Source: Symbiodinium natans
Lineage: Eukaryota; Sar; Dinophyceae; Suessiales; Symbiodiniaceae
Length of the DNA stretch: 64,000 nt
Reading direction: 5' to 3'
Assembly (NCBI GenBank): GCA_905221605.1
Contig: CAJNDS010002229.1
Span: 1 to 64,000, forward strand
Below the pieces are notes generated by a model that saw nothing but the letters and a program-made list of their open reading frames with translations, did not search any database and was not told the origin of the DNA. The translations under genes and the position numbers were made by a program. Shown piece after piece: positions 1 to 11,915 of this stretch (position 1 is its first letter; every line of letters begins with the position of its first letter).

Positions 1-2035
1 ATTAATGAAATTAATTAATTTCATTAATTTCTTTAATTTCTGGGCCTCTCTGTGCGAAATTAAAGAAATTAAAGAAATTAATTAATTTCTTTAATTTCAT
101 TAATTTCTTTAATTTATTTAATTAGTCCCGTGAGCCGGGGGGGCTACCCCAATTAATTTCTTTAATTTCTTTAATTTCTGGGCCTCTCTGTGAGAAATTA
201 AAGAAATTAAAGAAATTAATTCAGGTAGCCCTTCGGGCTTGCGAGACTAATTAAAAGAAATTAAAGAAATTAATGAAATTAAAGAAATTAATGAAATTAA
301 TTAATTTCTTTAATTTCTTTAATTTCTGGGCCTCTCTGTGAGAAATTAAAGAAATTAAAGAAATTAATCAATTTCATTAATTTCTTTAATTTCTGGGCCT
401 CGTCTGGAGAAACCTCAAGAAATTATAAGAAATTATTAATTCCATTAGATTCCTTTATTTCTGGGCCTCTCGGGTGCGAAATTAAAGAAGATACAGACAT
501 TATTAAAATGTGCTCTTAATTGTCCTTAATTTTCATTACTATTCTTAATTTATGTAGATTATCCCCCACGGGAAGCCCGGGGGGGCTCCCCCAATTAATT
601 TCTTTAATTTCTTTAATTTCTGGGCCTCTCTGTGAAAAATTAAAGAAATTAAAGAAATTAATTAATTTCATTAATTTCTTTAATTTCGGGGCCTCTCTGT
701 GAGAAATTAAAGAAATTAAAGAAATTAATTAATTTCATTAATTTCTTTAATTTCTGGGCCTCTCTGTGCGAAATTAAAGAAATTAATTAATTTCTTTAAT
801 TTCATTAATTTCATTAATTTCTTTAATTTATTTTAATTAGTCCCGTGAGCCGGGGGGCCCCCCCCAATTAATTTCTTTAATTTCTTTAATTTCTGGGCCT
901 CTCTGTGAGAAATTAAAGAAATTAAAGAAATTAATTAATTTCATTAATTTCTTTAATTTCTGGGCCTCTCCGTGAGAAATTAAAGAAATTAAATAATTTC
1001 ATTAATTTCTTTAATTTCTGGGCCTCTCTGTGCGAAATTAAAGAAATTAAAGAAATTAATTAATTTCTTTAATTTCATTAATTTCATTAATTTCTTTAAT
1101 TTATTTTAATTAGTCCCGTGAGCCGGGGGGGGGGGCCCCAATTAATTTCTTTAATTTCTTTAATTTCTGGGCCTCTCTGTGAGAAATTAAAGAAATTAAA
1201 GAAATTAATTCCGGTAGCCCTTCGGGCTTGCGAGACTAATTAAAAGAAATTAAAGAAATTAAAGAAATTAAAGAAATTAATGAAATTAATTAATTTCTTT
1301 AATTTCTTTAATTTCTGGGCCTCTCTGTGAGAAATTAAAGAAATTAAAGAAATTAATTAATTTCATTAATTTCTTTAATTTCTGGGCCTCTCTGTGAGAA
1401 ATTAAAGAAATTAAAGAAGAAATTAATTAATTTCATTAATTTCTTTAATTTCTGGGCCTCTCTGTGCGAAATTAAAGAAATTAAAGAAATTAATTAATTT
1501 CTTTAATTTCATTAATTTCATTAATTTCTTTAATTTATTTTAATTAGTCCCGTGAGCCGGGGGGGGGGGCCCCAATTAATTTCTTTAATTTCTTTAATTT
1601 CTGGGCCTCTCTGTGAGAAATTAAAGAAATTAAAGAAATTAATTCCGGTAGCCCTTCGGGCTTGCGAGACTAATTAAAAGAAATTAATGAAATTAAAGAA
1701 ATTAAAGAAATTAATGAAATTAATTAATTTCTTGAATTTATTGAATTTCTGGGCCTCTCTGTGAGAAATTAAAGAAATTAAATAAATTAATCAATTTCAT
1801 TAATTTCTTTAATTTCTGGGCCTCTCTGTGCGAAATTAAAGAAATTAAAGAAATTAATTAATTTCTTTAATTTCATTAATTTCATTAATTTCTTTATTTA
1901 TTTAAATTAGTCCCGTGAGCCGGGGGGGCTCCCCCAATTAATTTCTTTAATTTCTTTAATTTCTTTAGTTTATGGGCCTCTCTGTGCGAAATTAAAGAAA
2001 TTAAAGAAATAAATTCCGGTAGCCCTTCGGGCTTG
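1..2035. repeat. AT-rich palindromic satellite
   Basis: Tandem and inverted units built from AATTAATTTCTTTAATTTC and its reverse complement. Each unit is a potential hairpin: a T-rich arm, a conserved spacer TGGGCCTCTCTGTG(A/C)G, then the A-rich complementary arm. Two other spacers recur, TAGTCCCGTGAGCCGGGGGG and GGTAGCCCTTCGGGCTTGCGAGAC, at about 125, 225, 840, 1110, 1210, 1550, 1645 and 1910. The short open frame at 520-702 (LISLISL, KLKKLKKL) is only a translation of the repeat. No gene is visible. Confidence 0.9.
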
Positions 2036-2625
2036 CGAGACTAGCCCCGAATTCGCTGTTTCCAAAACCATCGCAAGGAGCTTCCGTGGCTGGTTCCAAA
2101 ACCATCGCAAATACCATGGTCCCCGAATTCGCTGGTTCCAAACGCATGGCACATACCATGGTCCCCGAATTCGCTGCTTCCAAAAGCATCGCAAATACCA
2201 TGGTCCCCGAATTCGCTGTTTCCAAAACCATCGCAAGGAGCTTCCGTGGCTGGTTCCAAAAGCATCGCAAATACCATGGTCCCCGAATTCGCTGGTTCCA
2301 AACCATGGCAAATACCATGGTCCCCGAATTCGCTGTTTCCAAAAGAATCGCAAATACCATGGTCCCCGAATTCGCTGTTTCCAAAACCATCGCAAATACC
2401 ATGGTCCCCGAATTCGCTGGTTCCAAAAGCATCGCAGATACCATGGTCCCCGAATTCGCTGCTTCCAAAAGCATCGCAAATGCCATGGTCCCCGAATTCG
2501 CTGGCTCCAAAAGCATCGCAAATACCATGGTCCCCGAATTCGCTGGTTCCAAACCATGGCAAATACCATGGTCCCCGAATTCGCTGGTTCCAAAACCATC
2601 GCAAATACCATGGTTAATGATTTCG
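2036..2625. repeat. 42-bp minisatellite
   Basis: About 13 units, mostly 42 bp (14 codons), with some shorter variants. Each unit starts GAATTCGCTG, runs through TTCCAAAA(C/G)CATCGC and ends ATACCATGGTCCCC, so EcoRI-type and NcoI-type sites recur once per unit. Because the period is a multiple of three and lacks stops, several frames on both strands stay open for 120-230 codons. I treat these as repeat artefacts, not genes. The array sits directly beside the AT-rich satellite. Confidence 0.88.
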
Positions 2626-3225
2626 CAAAATCACATGGTGCTCCAATGCCGAGCGTGCGAAAACATCGCAAATTTCATTGTTATTTAATTCCCGGCGTGC
2701 GAAACTCACTTCGGTCAGATTTCACTGTGCTTCTCTGCTCTTTGAAGCTCCAAGGTCTTCTTGCCAACCTCGCTCTTCTGTCCTTTTTTCTTTGAAAGGC
2801 GCTCTGGAGTGTGAGCTTGGACTTCAGAGCGACTGCCGATGATGCTCATGGCTGACGGCTCTCGCGTTAGATGTTTTTGTCTTTTCTTTCATAGCATCGC
2901 GTTGACAGGACGTGCGCAGCCGAGTCGGGTGCATGCAAGTGAAGTTCATACAGTTCAAGTCCGTTTACTTCAGATCTATTGAATGCCAATGAAGTGTATA
3001 GAGTTGACCACAAGTGCATGGCATTCAACTCAACACACTTGAGTGCCATGCAGTTCGAGTGCATACACGTCCAGTATACAAGTGCAGTATACAAGTGAGT
3101 ATGCAACCATATAAGTGCATACACTTAAGTGCATACACTTGTCCAAGTGCATACAGTTCGAGCGCACAGAGTCAAGTGCATAGACTCAACGCACCGCAAA
3201 TCGATGCTTTCGGGCCAATCGTCTT
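2626..3225. other. Single-copy stretch with AAGTGCATACA repeats
   Basis: Mostly unique sequence without a convincing gene. From about 2925 to 3190 the motif AAGTGCATACA and relatives (CAAGTGCATA, CAGTTCGAGTGCATAC) recur at irregular spacing of 11-30 bp, a degenerate short-period repeat. Confidence 0.55.
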
Positions 3226-3660
3226 CTAGTTTAAATTAGTCCCGTGAGCCGGGCGGGCTCCCCCAATTAATTTCTTTAATTTCTTTAATTTCTGGGTCTC
3301 TCTGTGAGAAATTAAAGAAATTAAAGAAATAAAAAAGAAATTAAAGAAATTAATTCAGGCAGCCGTTCGGGCTTGCGAGACTAATTAAACGAAATTACAG
3401 AAAGTAAAGAAATTCAAGAAATTGAGGGAGTTAAAGAAATTAAAGGTTTTCAGAAATTCAAACAATAAAGAAATCAAAGAAATTAAAGAAATTAATGAAA
3501 TTCATGAAACTAATTCCGGCAGCTGTTCGGGCTTGCGAGATTAATGAAAACAAATTAAAGAAATTCACAATTCATTAATTTCCGTAACTTCTTCCTGTCT
3601 GTGAGAAAAACAAGAAATGCAAGAAGTTAATTCCGGTAGTCGTTCGGGCTTACCAAAAGC
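3226..3660. repeat. Degenerate outlier of the AT-rich satellite
   Basis: Same vocabulary as 1-2035 (TAGTCCCGTGAGCCGGGCGGG, AATTAATTTCTTTAATTTC, TTCGGGCTTGCGAGACTAAT) but more diverged, with many substitutions in the arms. It lies past the minisatellite and suggests that array and the following unique piece were inserted into, or grew inside, an older satellite block. Confidence 0.75.
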
Positions 3661-6600
3661 AAAGGAGAATCACGTCCCATTGAAAGATAGACGAGTTGTG
3701 TCTTTGTACGTTGCGAGGTGGGGGAGCTCTTTCACAAGAGGTAGGTAGAGGACTCTCTCATGTCCGGCAAAGAGATAGAGACGATCTTTCATGACCCGCT
3801 ACGAGATAGAGGAGCCTCTTTCATGTAAAGGGTAGGAAACGGTAGAGCTGCGAGCTCGTCTACCCATTGACGGGAAATGAGCAAGACAGGACATTAGAGT
3901 GCTCTTGTAGCTTGTATGAGTGAATTCTTGTCATTGAAAAAGGGGAGCTCTTTCGCAAGCGGTAAAGTAGAGAACTCTCTCATTTGCTGGAAAGTCTTTC
4001 ATGACCTATTGCGAGATAAAGAAGCTCTGCCACGTAGAAGGTAGCAAACGGTAGAGCTGAGACGCTGAGAGCTCCTCTACCTAGGGACCTAGTGACGGGG
4101 AACCAAAAGGATAGGATATGAGAGAGCTCTCCTGAAGGAGTTCTTCAATCTCTGATTAGGAGATGAATGAGCTCCTGTCTCTTCTCATACGTAATGACAG
4201 ACAGGAAATGAACGATGCCCTCTACAAGAGTGGGACAGAGGGAAGCCCTCTCTGACCTATTAGGAGATAGAAGAGCTTGCTCATTGCAAAATATCAAGAG
4301 GAGGAGCTCTTGCAGAAGTCATGACCTGTTAGGAACCAGAGGAGATAGAAGAGCTTGCTCATTGCAAAAGGGGAAGCGGAGGAGCTCTTGCAGAAGAGGC
4401 AAGGAGCTCCTTCACTTGCTACAAAGACACAGAGGAGCTTTCAGACGACGTATATTCAGAGATAGCGAAACTCGATCACGTAGAGATAGAGACTCTCTTA
4501 ATAGAGACTAATGAGTTATGTCATGTCTCATTTATCGGACAGAGAATGGCCCAGGGCGACCTTCAAAACTCTTCATTGATAGAGAAGCTATTTCGGAAAA
4601 CAAACATGGTGGAGAACTCTCTCATTCCTGCAATGTGATACAGGAGGTCTCTCATGACCTCTTGTGAGATAGAGACCGGTTGCATCAGGGAAGTTTTCCC
4701 TGGAAACCCTTTGCTATTCCCTTACTTTGGTGCTGAAACCATCACGTTCTTGTTCCTTAATGCCCCAGTAAACCCTTGGAGAAAGAGGTGTTTTCAAGAT
4801 GTGGTGGGGTATCTCATGTAGGAATGTACAATGGTTAGACACTAGCGCTCTTGCTTTCAAGAAGCAGTCTTGCAAGTAATGGCTCTGGGTTATGTCACGG
4901 GTTTGTTACGGTAATAGGCAGACTACACAAATACACCCTCCATTAAATTCCCGTAGCCCTATAAACCCTACACCCTGCACGCGAATCCTGAGCCCCCTAA
5001 GACTCCTATGCCCCCTACGATGAGATATAGTTCATGGGAGAGCTCTTATACCGTTTATGAATGCATTCTTCTATCTTTGAGATGAAAGAGCTCCTCTATC
5101 TTCTCATAGGAAATGAAAGAGATCCTGCATATGAAAAGAAAAGACCCTTCGAGAAAAGTTAAAGAATGGTAACGAATCCATGTCATCAATCTTTTCATGC
5201 GTAATGAGAGCGCTCCACACTCTTAATGGGACATGAAAGAGCTCCTCCATTTCTTTGAAATCAAAACCTTGCTTTCTCCCTGAGTGACAAAGATCTCTTG
5301 GAAATGAGAGATCTCTGCTACCACTTTCGAAAAAATGAGCTCCTATATCTCGGAGTCGGAAAGATAAAGATGTGAAAAGGAGCCCTCCCAAACCTACGAG
5401 GCGCCAGAGCACCCGCCCGCAGCTTTTCAAGCAGGAGAAAGGCTCTTTCGTAAGGGGCGGAGGAGCTCTGTCATTCCCTCAACCAGAGGGAGGGGAGCCC
5501 TCTCATGACCTATTCAAGAGAGAGGAGATAGAAGAGCTTGCTCATTGCTCTTTAGGATGCGGAGGAGCTTTTGCACAAGAGGCAAGGAGCTCTTCTACTT
5601 CTACACACGCATAGAAGAGCGTTTAGATGACCTGTTACGAAATAGAATAAATGCTGTCTCACGTAAGCGAGAGAGACTGATGAGTTATGCGACGCTCCAT
5701 TTCAGGGATAGGCCTTCGAAACCTTCAATTAGGGTTGATCTCTCGCAAAAAGGTAAAAGAGCTATGTCATTTCCTACGAAGCGATAAGCAGCCTAGAGAC
5801 AATCGGCTTCTCTCATGTTTGCTTCATGGATAGAGAAGCTTTTCTCAACCAAAACCAAAGAGACGGATCATGTCCCATTGAAAGATAGACGAGTTCTGTC
5901 TTTGTACGTTACGAGGTGGGGGAGCTCTTTCACAAGAGGTAGGTAGAGGACGCTCTCATGTCCGGCAAAGAGATAGAGACGATCTTTCATGACCCACGAG
6001 ATAGAGAGCCTCTTTCACGTAAAGGGTAAGATATAGAAGAGCTGTGAGCTCCTTTACCTATCGACGGGAACTCTTATAGCTTTCATGAATGAGTTCTTGC
6101 CAGTGAACAAAGGGAGCTCTTTCACAAAGGGTAGATAGAGACCTCTCTCATTTCCTGTAAAAGAAAGAGGAGGTCTCTCACGACCTGATTATTGCGAGAT
6201 AGAGAAGCTATGTCATATAAAGATAAGAAATGGTAGAGCTGAGGACTCCTCTGCCTAGTGACGGGAAATCAGTTAGATAGGACATGAGAGAACTCTCATA
6301 CATTTCTTATGAATGAGTTTTTCAATCTCTGAATAGAAAATGAATGAGCTCCTGTGTCTTCGCATACGAAATGACAGTGTGGAAATGAGCTGTCTCATGA
6401 CCTGTTAGGAAACAGAGGAGATAAAGAGCTTGCTCATTGCAAAAGAGGAAGCGGAGGGCTCTTGCAGAAGAGGCAAGGAGCTCCTTCACTTGCTGCAAAG
6501 ATACAGAGGAGCTTTCAGATGACCTATTCAGAGATAGCGAAACTCGATCACGTAAACGATAGAGATTGAAAAGTTATGTCATGCCCCATTTCAGGGATAG

Positions 6601-8740
6601 AGAATGGCCTTCCAGACTTTCATTTCGAATAAAGGAGAGATCTGTCACAGAAAGGTAGAAGAGCTATTCATTTCTTATTATATCACGGGTAGACAAGCTT
6701 TTTCTCAAATACAAACAAAAAACCTGGCTCATGCACCATTGAAAGATAGACGAGTTCTGTCACTCTCGATCACAAGGTGGAGGAGCTCTTTCACACGAGG
6801 TAGGTAGAGCACGCTCTCTTTTCTTGCAAAGAGATAGAGAAGATCTGTCATGACTCCATGAACCGTTACGAGATAGAGAAGCCTCTTTCATGTAAAAGAT
6901 AGGTCATGGTAGAGCTGAGAGCTCCTCTGCCTAGTGATGGCAAACGAGAAATAGGAACCAAAGGAGATAGAAGAGGTTGCTCATTGCAAAATAGGAAGCG
7001 GAGGAGCTATTGCAGAAGAGGCAAGCAGCTCCTTCACTTGCTGCGCAGACACAAAGGAGCTTTCAGATGACCTGTTCAGAGATAGCGAAACTCTCTCACG
7101 TAAACGATAGAGACTGATGAGTTGTGTCCCCATTCAAGGGATAGAGAATGGCCTTCCAAACTTTCATTTCGGGTAAAGAAGAGATCTGTCGCAAAAAGGT
7201 AGAAGAGCTATGTCATTTCTTATGCATCGATAAACGGCTACTCGCATGATTTCTTCATCGATAGAGAAGCAGCTATTTCTGAATAGAAATTCACAATGGA
7301 GCTGTCTCATGTCCCAGTGAAAGATAGACGAGTTGTGGCATTTGATTTTGAGGTGAAGGAGCTCTTTCACAAGAGGTAGGTAGAGGACTCTCTAATGTTC
7401 TGCAAAGAGATAGAGACAATCTTTCTTGACCCGCTACGAGATAGAGGAGCCTCTTCCATGTAAAGGGTAGGATGTGGTAGAGCTGTGAGCTCCTCTACCT
7501 ATCGACGGGAAATTAACAAGAAAGTACATTCGAGAGCTCTTACAGCTTCTATGAATGAGTTCTTGTGATTGAACAAAGGGAGCTCTTTCACAAAAGGTAG
7601 ATAGAGACCTCTCTCATTTCCTGCAAAAGAAAGAGGAGGTCTCTCATGACCTATTGCGAGATAGAGAAGCTATGTCATATAAAAGATACGAAATGGTAGA
7701 GCTGAGCGCTGGTGACGGCAAATGAACTAGGTAGGACATGAGAGAGCTCTTATACATTGTATGAGAGATTTCTTATATCTATATCTCTTGTGAACGAGTT
7801 CTTCAATCTCTGACTAGGAGATGAATGAGCTCCTGTATCTTCTCATACGAAATGACAGAATGGATATAAATGATGTCCTCTAGCTGTTAACGCAACATGA
7901 AAAAACCTCCTCTATCCCCTAAAAGAGAAGGAGAGAGGGAAGCCCGCTCATGACCTATTAGGAACCAGAGGAGATAAAAGAGCTTGCTCATTGCAAAATA
8001 GGAAGCGGAGGGCTCTTGCAGAAGAGGCAAGGAGCTCCTTCACTTGCTGCAAAGATACAGAGGAGCTTTCAGATGACCTATTCAGAGATAGCGAAACTCT
8101 ATCACGTAAACGATAGCGAGAGATGCGTTATGTCATGTCCCATTTGATGGACAGAGAATGGCCCAGAGTGGCCTTCAAAACTCTTCATTGATAGAGAAGC
8201 TGCGAAGCTATTTCTGAAAATCGACATAGAAGAGAACTCTCTCATTTCCTGCAGCGTGAAAAAGGAGGTCTCTCATGACCTATTGCGAGATAGAGAAATT
8301 TCAGGTAAGAGTTAGGTAATGGTAGAGCTGGGCACGCCTCTGCCTCTTGACGAGAAATGAGCTCGTGTATACTTCATGAATGCGTTCTTCTATCTCTCAG
8401 ATGAAAGAGCTCCTCGATCCTTCTTATAGGGCATGAAAGAAATCCTGTGTTCGAACTGAAAAGACCCTTTGATAAGCAAAAGAAAAAGGGAAACGAATCG
8501 ATGCCTTCTATCTTTTAGTGCAGAGCTTCTCACTTCTAATGCGACATGATAGAGCTCCTCTATTTTCTTGGAAATGAAACAGCTTGCGTTCTCTCCTGAG
8601 TGAAAGATGTCTCTGTCGTGGAAATGAGATCTCCTCTATGTTTCTAAGAAATGAGATAGCTCACCTCTACCTCGTAATCGGAAATGAGAGAGCCCTTCGC
8701 CCCTCTTCAGGCTATGAAACAACTTGTCTATCTCTTACTT
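3661..8740. repeat. GAGCTC-rich complex satellite
   Basis: Five kilobases of imperfect higher-order repeat made of modules such as GATAGAGAAGCT, GGAGCTCTTTCACAAGAGG, GAGCTCCTCTACCTA and CTCTCATGACCTATTGCGAG. A landmark module (CCATTGAAAGATAGACGAGTT followed by GGAGCTCTTTCACAAGAGGT) occurs near 3675, 5870, 6735 and 7310, so spacing is irregular (about 2.2, 0.86 and 0.57 kb). Many modules centre on AGAGCTCT, so both strands look alike. Frames of up to 113 codons occur but none has protein-like character. Confidence 0.8.
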
Positions 8741-8794
8741 CAAAGTGTGCTAGAGCTACATGGCTGCACTTGCTGGCGCCGGTGCACACACAGA

Positions 8795-8950
8795 CCAAAC
8801 CTTCACTATTACTGTTACTACTACTAATACTATTACTAGAATTATTACTATTCCTATTCCTATTACTATTACTAGTACTATTATTATTCCTATTACAATT
8901 ACGGTCAGTATTATTATACTCATAATAATATTAAAATTATTATTATTATT
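8795..8950. repeat. TTA/CTA-type microsatellite
   Basis: Trinucleotide tract ACTATTACTACTACTAATACTATT grading into TATTATTATT with interspersed CCT and AGT variants. It yields open frames of poly-T/I or poly-L, which are repeat artefacts. Confidence 0.85.
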
Positions 8951-8983
8951 GCACTACTACTGAAAGAAGAACCAGCCGTGAAA

Positions 8984-9050
8984 TAGACCCTAAAGGTCTC
9001 GGCCACATATATATATATATATGAGCCATGGACCTTTAGGTATAATATGA
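8984..9050. other. Inverted CCTAAAGGTC / GACCTTTAGG flanking a (TA)n core
   Basis: GACCCTAAAGGTC and, after ATATATATATATATATATG, GGACCTTTAGGT form an imperfect inverted repeat around a TA dinucleotide run. Similar pairings of GACCTTTAG or CCTAAAGGTC with TA-rich cores occur near 21772, 27384 and 36711, so this may be a small dispersed element. Confidence 0.45.
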
Positions 9051-9169
9051 CCTCTTGCTTTGGGTTTTACTTCAACAGTATTACACTTATCAAATGAGTG
9101 CTTGCGTTTCATATTATGCATATTGCAAATAGAAGTATGTGGGAGAGATGTTCAGAGTTCACAATTATC

Positions 9170-9240
9170 CAAGCTAAACCCTAAACCCTAAGACCAGAAC
9201 CCTACATCCTAAACCCTTAACCCTAAACCATGAACCATTC
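9170..9240. repeat. Interstitial CCCTAAA tract
   Basis: Short degenerate run of AAACCCTAAACCCTAAGACC and similar, the leftmost telomere-type tract in the window. A matching TTTAGGG run lies at 9550-9650, so the two face each other around the RCC1-like relic. Confidence 0.8.
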
Positions 9241-9260
9241 GAGCCTTTTGCGTTTGGGCG

Positions 9261-9535
9261 TTTAGGCGTCGCCCCATATCACGACAAATCGGCCGACCAG
9301 AATGGCAGCAAAAGCACACCTTATTGCTTGGATCTGATTCACGTGTTTCAGCTCATCTTGCACCCCACTGCTGTCGCCGCCAGTAAAGGCGTTGCCCTAG
9401 GTGACGAAAACCCATCGACCAACACGGCATCAAACACATTTTCGGTAGCTTGGATCTGCCGCACGTTCTTCAGCTGATCTTGCAATGCGCTTATATTGTC
9501 GCCGAGAGCAGTCTCGCCCCAGGTCATAAAAGACT
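9261..9535 (-). pseudogene. Relic of RCC1-like repeat protein
   Basis: Reading the minus strand gives two copies of one repeat about 45 residues long. The first includes TWGETALGDNISALQDQLKN and then VRQIQAT; the second includes VQDELKHVNQIQAI and AFAAIL, ending near WGDA. The pattern (WG, then a QDQLK-like helix, then QIQA, then AFAAIL) is one I know from abundant RCC1/HERC-like repeat proteins of dinoflagellates. The copies are in different frames and the expected VTWG between them reads VT-stop-G, a TGG to TAG change, so this piece is dead. No longer gene is visible around it. Confidence 0.6.
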
Positions 9536-9544
9536 CAGGCGTTT

Positions 9545-9660
9545 TCCTTAGGGTCTAGGCTGTATGGCTTAAGGTTTAGAACTTAGGGATATAAAGCTTT
9601 AGGTGTTTCAGAACCACGGTTTAGGGTTTAGGGTTTAGGGTTTAGTTTTTTTTCACCAGC
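9545..9660. repeat. Interstitial TTTAGGG tract
   Basis: Degenerate then clean GGTTTAGGGTTTAGGGTTTAG ending in a T run. Opposite orientation to the tract at 9170-9240. Confidence 0.8.
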
Positions 9661-10190
9661 AGAACTACGTCTGTACAAATCACTGTCAAGACATTGGTGG
9701 GAATGGCTGGTACTGGTGAGTAGCGGCGGGAATGGTGAACATCATGCGAATAACTTGAGACGTTTCGGAAAGTGATCGTGAGACGTGGCAAGAAGAAAGA
9801 ATCGCGCGAGCGACAGATGAGGAATTCTCAGTATGGTAAGCGACGGTGGGTGACGGTGGATGATACTGTGTAATGGTGAAAACCCATGGCAATAGCAATG
9901 CTAAGTATGCGCCTGTTTTGCTAAACAAGGCCACGGTTTGTCTGTCATGACGATCGCGCCAGGGCTGCACATTGTCTGTTTCAATCTAGTCGTAGCGTCG
10001 CAGTCATCCGTAACATTCTCTATCATAGGGCGAAACTGAATCGGTGAACAGCCTGTGTGCGAGAAGCACTTTCAGCCACTTTAGTCATGATCTTCCGCGC
10101 GGTTCATGTCGTCGCAGGAGAACGACCTTAGTACATCCACGACTTCTTCTTCACTTGGCCATCTATGCGGCTGTCGCGACGATAAGTGCA
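9661..10190. other. No gene recognised
   Basis: Unique-looking sequence. A 94-codon minus-strand frame at 9686-9970 has no recognisable domain, and internal motifs such as GGTGGGTGACGGTGGATGATAC and GGTGGGAATGGCTGGTACTGGTG suggest degenerate short repeats rather than coding sequence. I see no exon-like borders. Confidence 0.4.
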
Positions 10191-10215
10191 AGCGCTCTCT
10201 CTCTATGTCTTTCTT

Positions 10216-10251
<36 letters not shown>

Positions 10252-10440
10252 AATTTTTGTTCTCTCTCTCTATCTCTCTTTCTCTCTCTATCTCTGTTTT
10301 TTTTTCTCTCTCTCTCTCCATCTCTCTTTTCTTTTTTTTCTCTAGCTCTCTCTTTCTCTTTCTCTTTCTCTTTCTCTTTTTCTTTTTCTTTCTCTTTCTG
10401 TTTCTCTTTTTCTTTCTCTTTCTTTTTCTCTTTCTCTTTC

Positions 10441-10483
<43 letters not shown>

Positions 10484-10484
10484 T

Positions 10485-10528
<44 letters not shown>

Positions 10529-10543
10529 CTCTCTTTTCTCTTT

Positions 10544-10618
<75 letters not shown>

Positions 10619-10620
10619 TA
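10191..10620. repeat. (CT)n microsatellite
   Basis: About 430 bp of CTCTCT with TTTCTCTTTCTC interruptions. It creates 190-210-codon LSLSLS frames which I reject as genes. Confidence 0.95.
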
Positions 10621-11163
10621 GTGCGTCGGTACGTTGGAGATATCGATGCCTCGGCTTGGCGCAGGCGTTCCTATAGTGACTGGCGATACATGCCAGCTAC
10701 ACAACTCGCGCTGCGGCTGACTCGTGCGGCCATGGCACGAGGCTTCTCCGCATCCAGCCGCTCGGCATGATCTATTATCCGCGAGATGGCTATCTAGTCG
10801 CTTGAGGATGGCACACTTCTTCTGCCGAGCCAGTAAGAATCCGAACTGAGCGGCTGGCGATGCCATTTCCTTCTTCAAACGACCGTCGGAGACCACACCA
10901 AGTCACATGTCAGAAATATGGACTCTTCGAGAACGCTTGGCCAAATGCTTCGCAACATCTGCAGCGTGGTAAGGCACCAGGTCTGTAGCGAGATGACGGA
11001 ACAACATAAAAGTGTAACTTGTCCACTCGCTAAGCCACAAGAACGACATGCCTTGAGCCAGCAAAAAAAGAAACAGCGCTAGCACGTAGCACCGCGAGCT
11101 GCTTGGCGAAGCTTTCACCATACTCTCAGCCCAAGCTGGCGCAGCGGTGAAGAGCGACAGCAC
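10618..11163 (-). pseudogene. 182-codon frame interrupted by one in-frame TGA
   Basis: Two frames (11163-10903 and 10896-10618) are in register, separated only by a TGA codon at 10905-10903 and two sense codons. The first part holds a hydrophobic stretch (CYVLALFLFLLAQGMSFLWL) and then a basic region ending KHLAKRSRRVHISD; the second includes MASPAAQFGFLLARQKKCAI. The amino-acid content looks protein-like and an open run of this length in non-repetitive sequence is unlikely by chance. I do not recognise a family. It could be a broken gene, a chance frame, or a selenocysteine codon; the first is most likely. It is bracketed by two (CT)n tracts. Confidence 0.35.
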
Positions 11164-11259
11164 AAGGCTTCCATCTCGATCGCCGTTTGACTATGACAGC
11201 ACTGCCAGCTTCTGAGGCTAGAAAGTTCAAGACATCAATTTCAATAGCATGCACGTTCT

Positions 11260-11338
11260 CTCTTTATCTATCTTTTTTCTTTTTCTGATTTTCTTTATTT
11301 CTCTTTTCTCTGTCACTCTTTGTCTTTATCTCTCTCTC

Positions 11339-11397
<59 letters not shown>

Positions 11398-11406
11398 ATA
11401 TCTATA

Positions 11407-11459
<53 letters not shown>

Positions 11460-11530
11460 CTTTTCTTTATTTCTTTCTATATTTCTTTCTCTCTGTCTCT
11501 CTCTTCATTTCTATCTCTTTATGCTTGTCT
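11260..11530. repeat. (CT)n microsatellite, second tract
   Basis: CTCTCT run of about 200 bp with TATATCTATAT interruptions and T-rich borders. Open LSLSLS frames are artefacts. Confidence 0.95.
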
Positions 11531-11534
11531 CTTT

Positions 11535-11915
11535 TTCTGTCAAAAATACGACCGCAGCACTTGGCATGTAAGCACCTATGAACTCCAGCTTTTAGCATGG
11601 CTGTGAAACGTCGCTCCGAAGTTCGTGTTGATCTGCATGGTGGCAGAGACGATCTCGGAGGGACTGCTGTCTCGATCCCACAGAGACCCGATATCAGATC
11701 ACGCAGATGCTTCATCGTCTATTTCTCAATACATAACCTTCAGTCAAGGACAATACACTGCCTACCGAAATCTTTCAACTCATACTTTGCGCGAATCAAT
11801 TTGAGCCGAAATATCTGCGTTTTAGGGTTTAAGGTCGAGGGTTTAGAGATTAAGGAGTTTAAGGTTCAGAGTTTGGGGTTTAGGGTGTAGGGTACAGTCA
11901 TAGTTCGGAGAATCC
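11535..11915. other. No gene seen; short telomere-like tract at its end
   Basis: Unique sequence 11535-11815 without recognisable coding potential. At 11820-11895 there are degenerate copies of TTTAGGGTTTAAGG. Confidence 0.4.

Noticed and set aside
2001-2688. Six overlapping frames of 120-233 codons
   Set aside because: All come from the 42-bp minisatellite, whose period is a multiple of three; no start context or domain.
4215-5787. Genes of 80-110 codons in the GAGCTC-rich block
   Set aside because: Frames follow the complex satellite and differ between its copies; no domain or consistent product.
10044-10770. 190-210 codon frames rich in Leu/Ser/Phe
   Set aside because: They are translations of a CT dinucleotide microsatellite in several frames.
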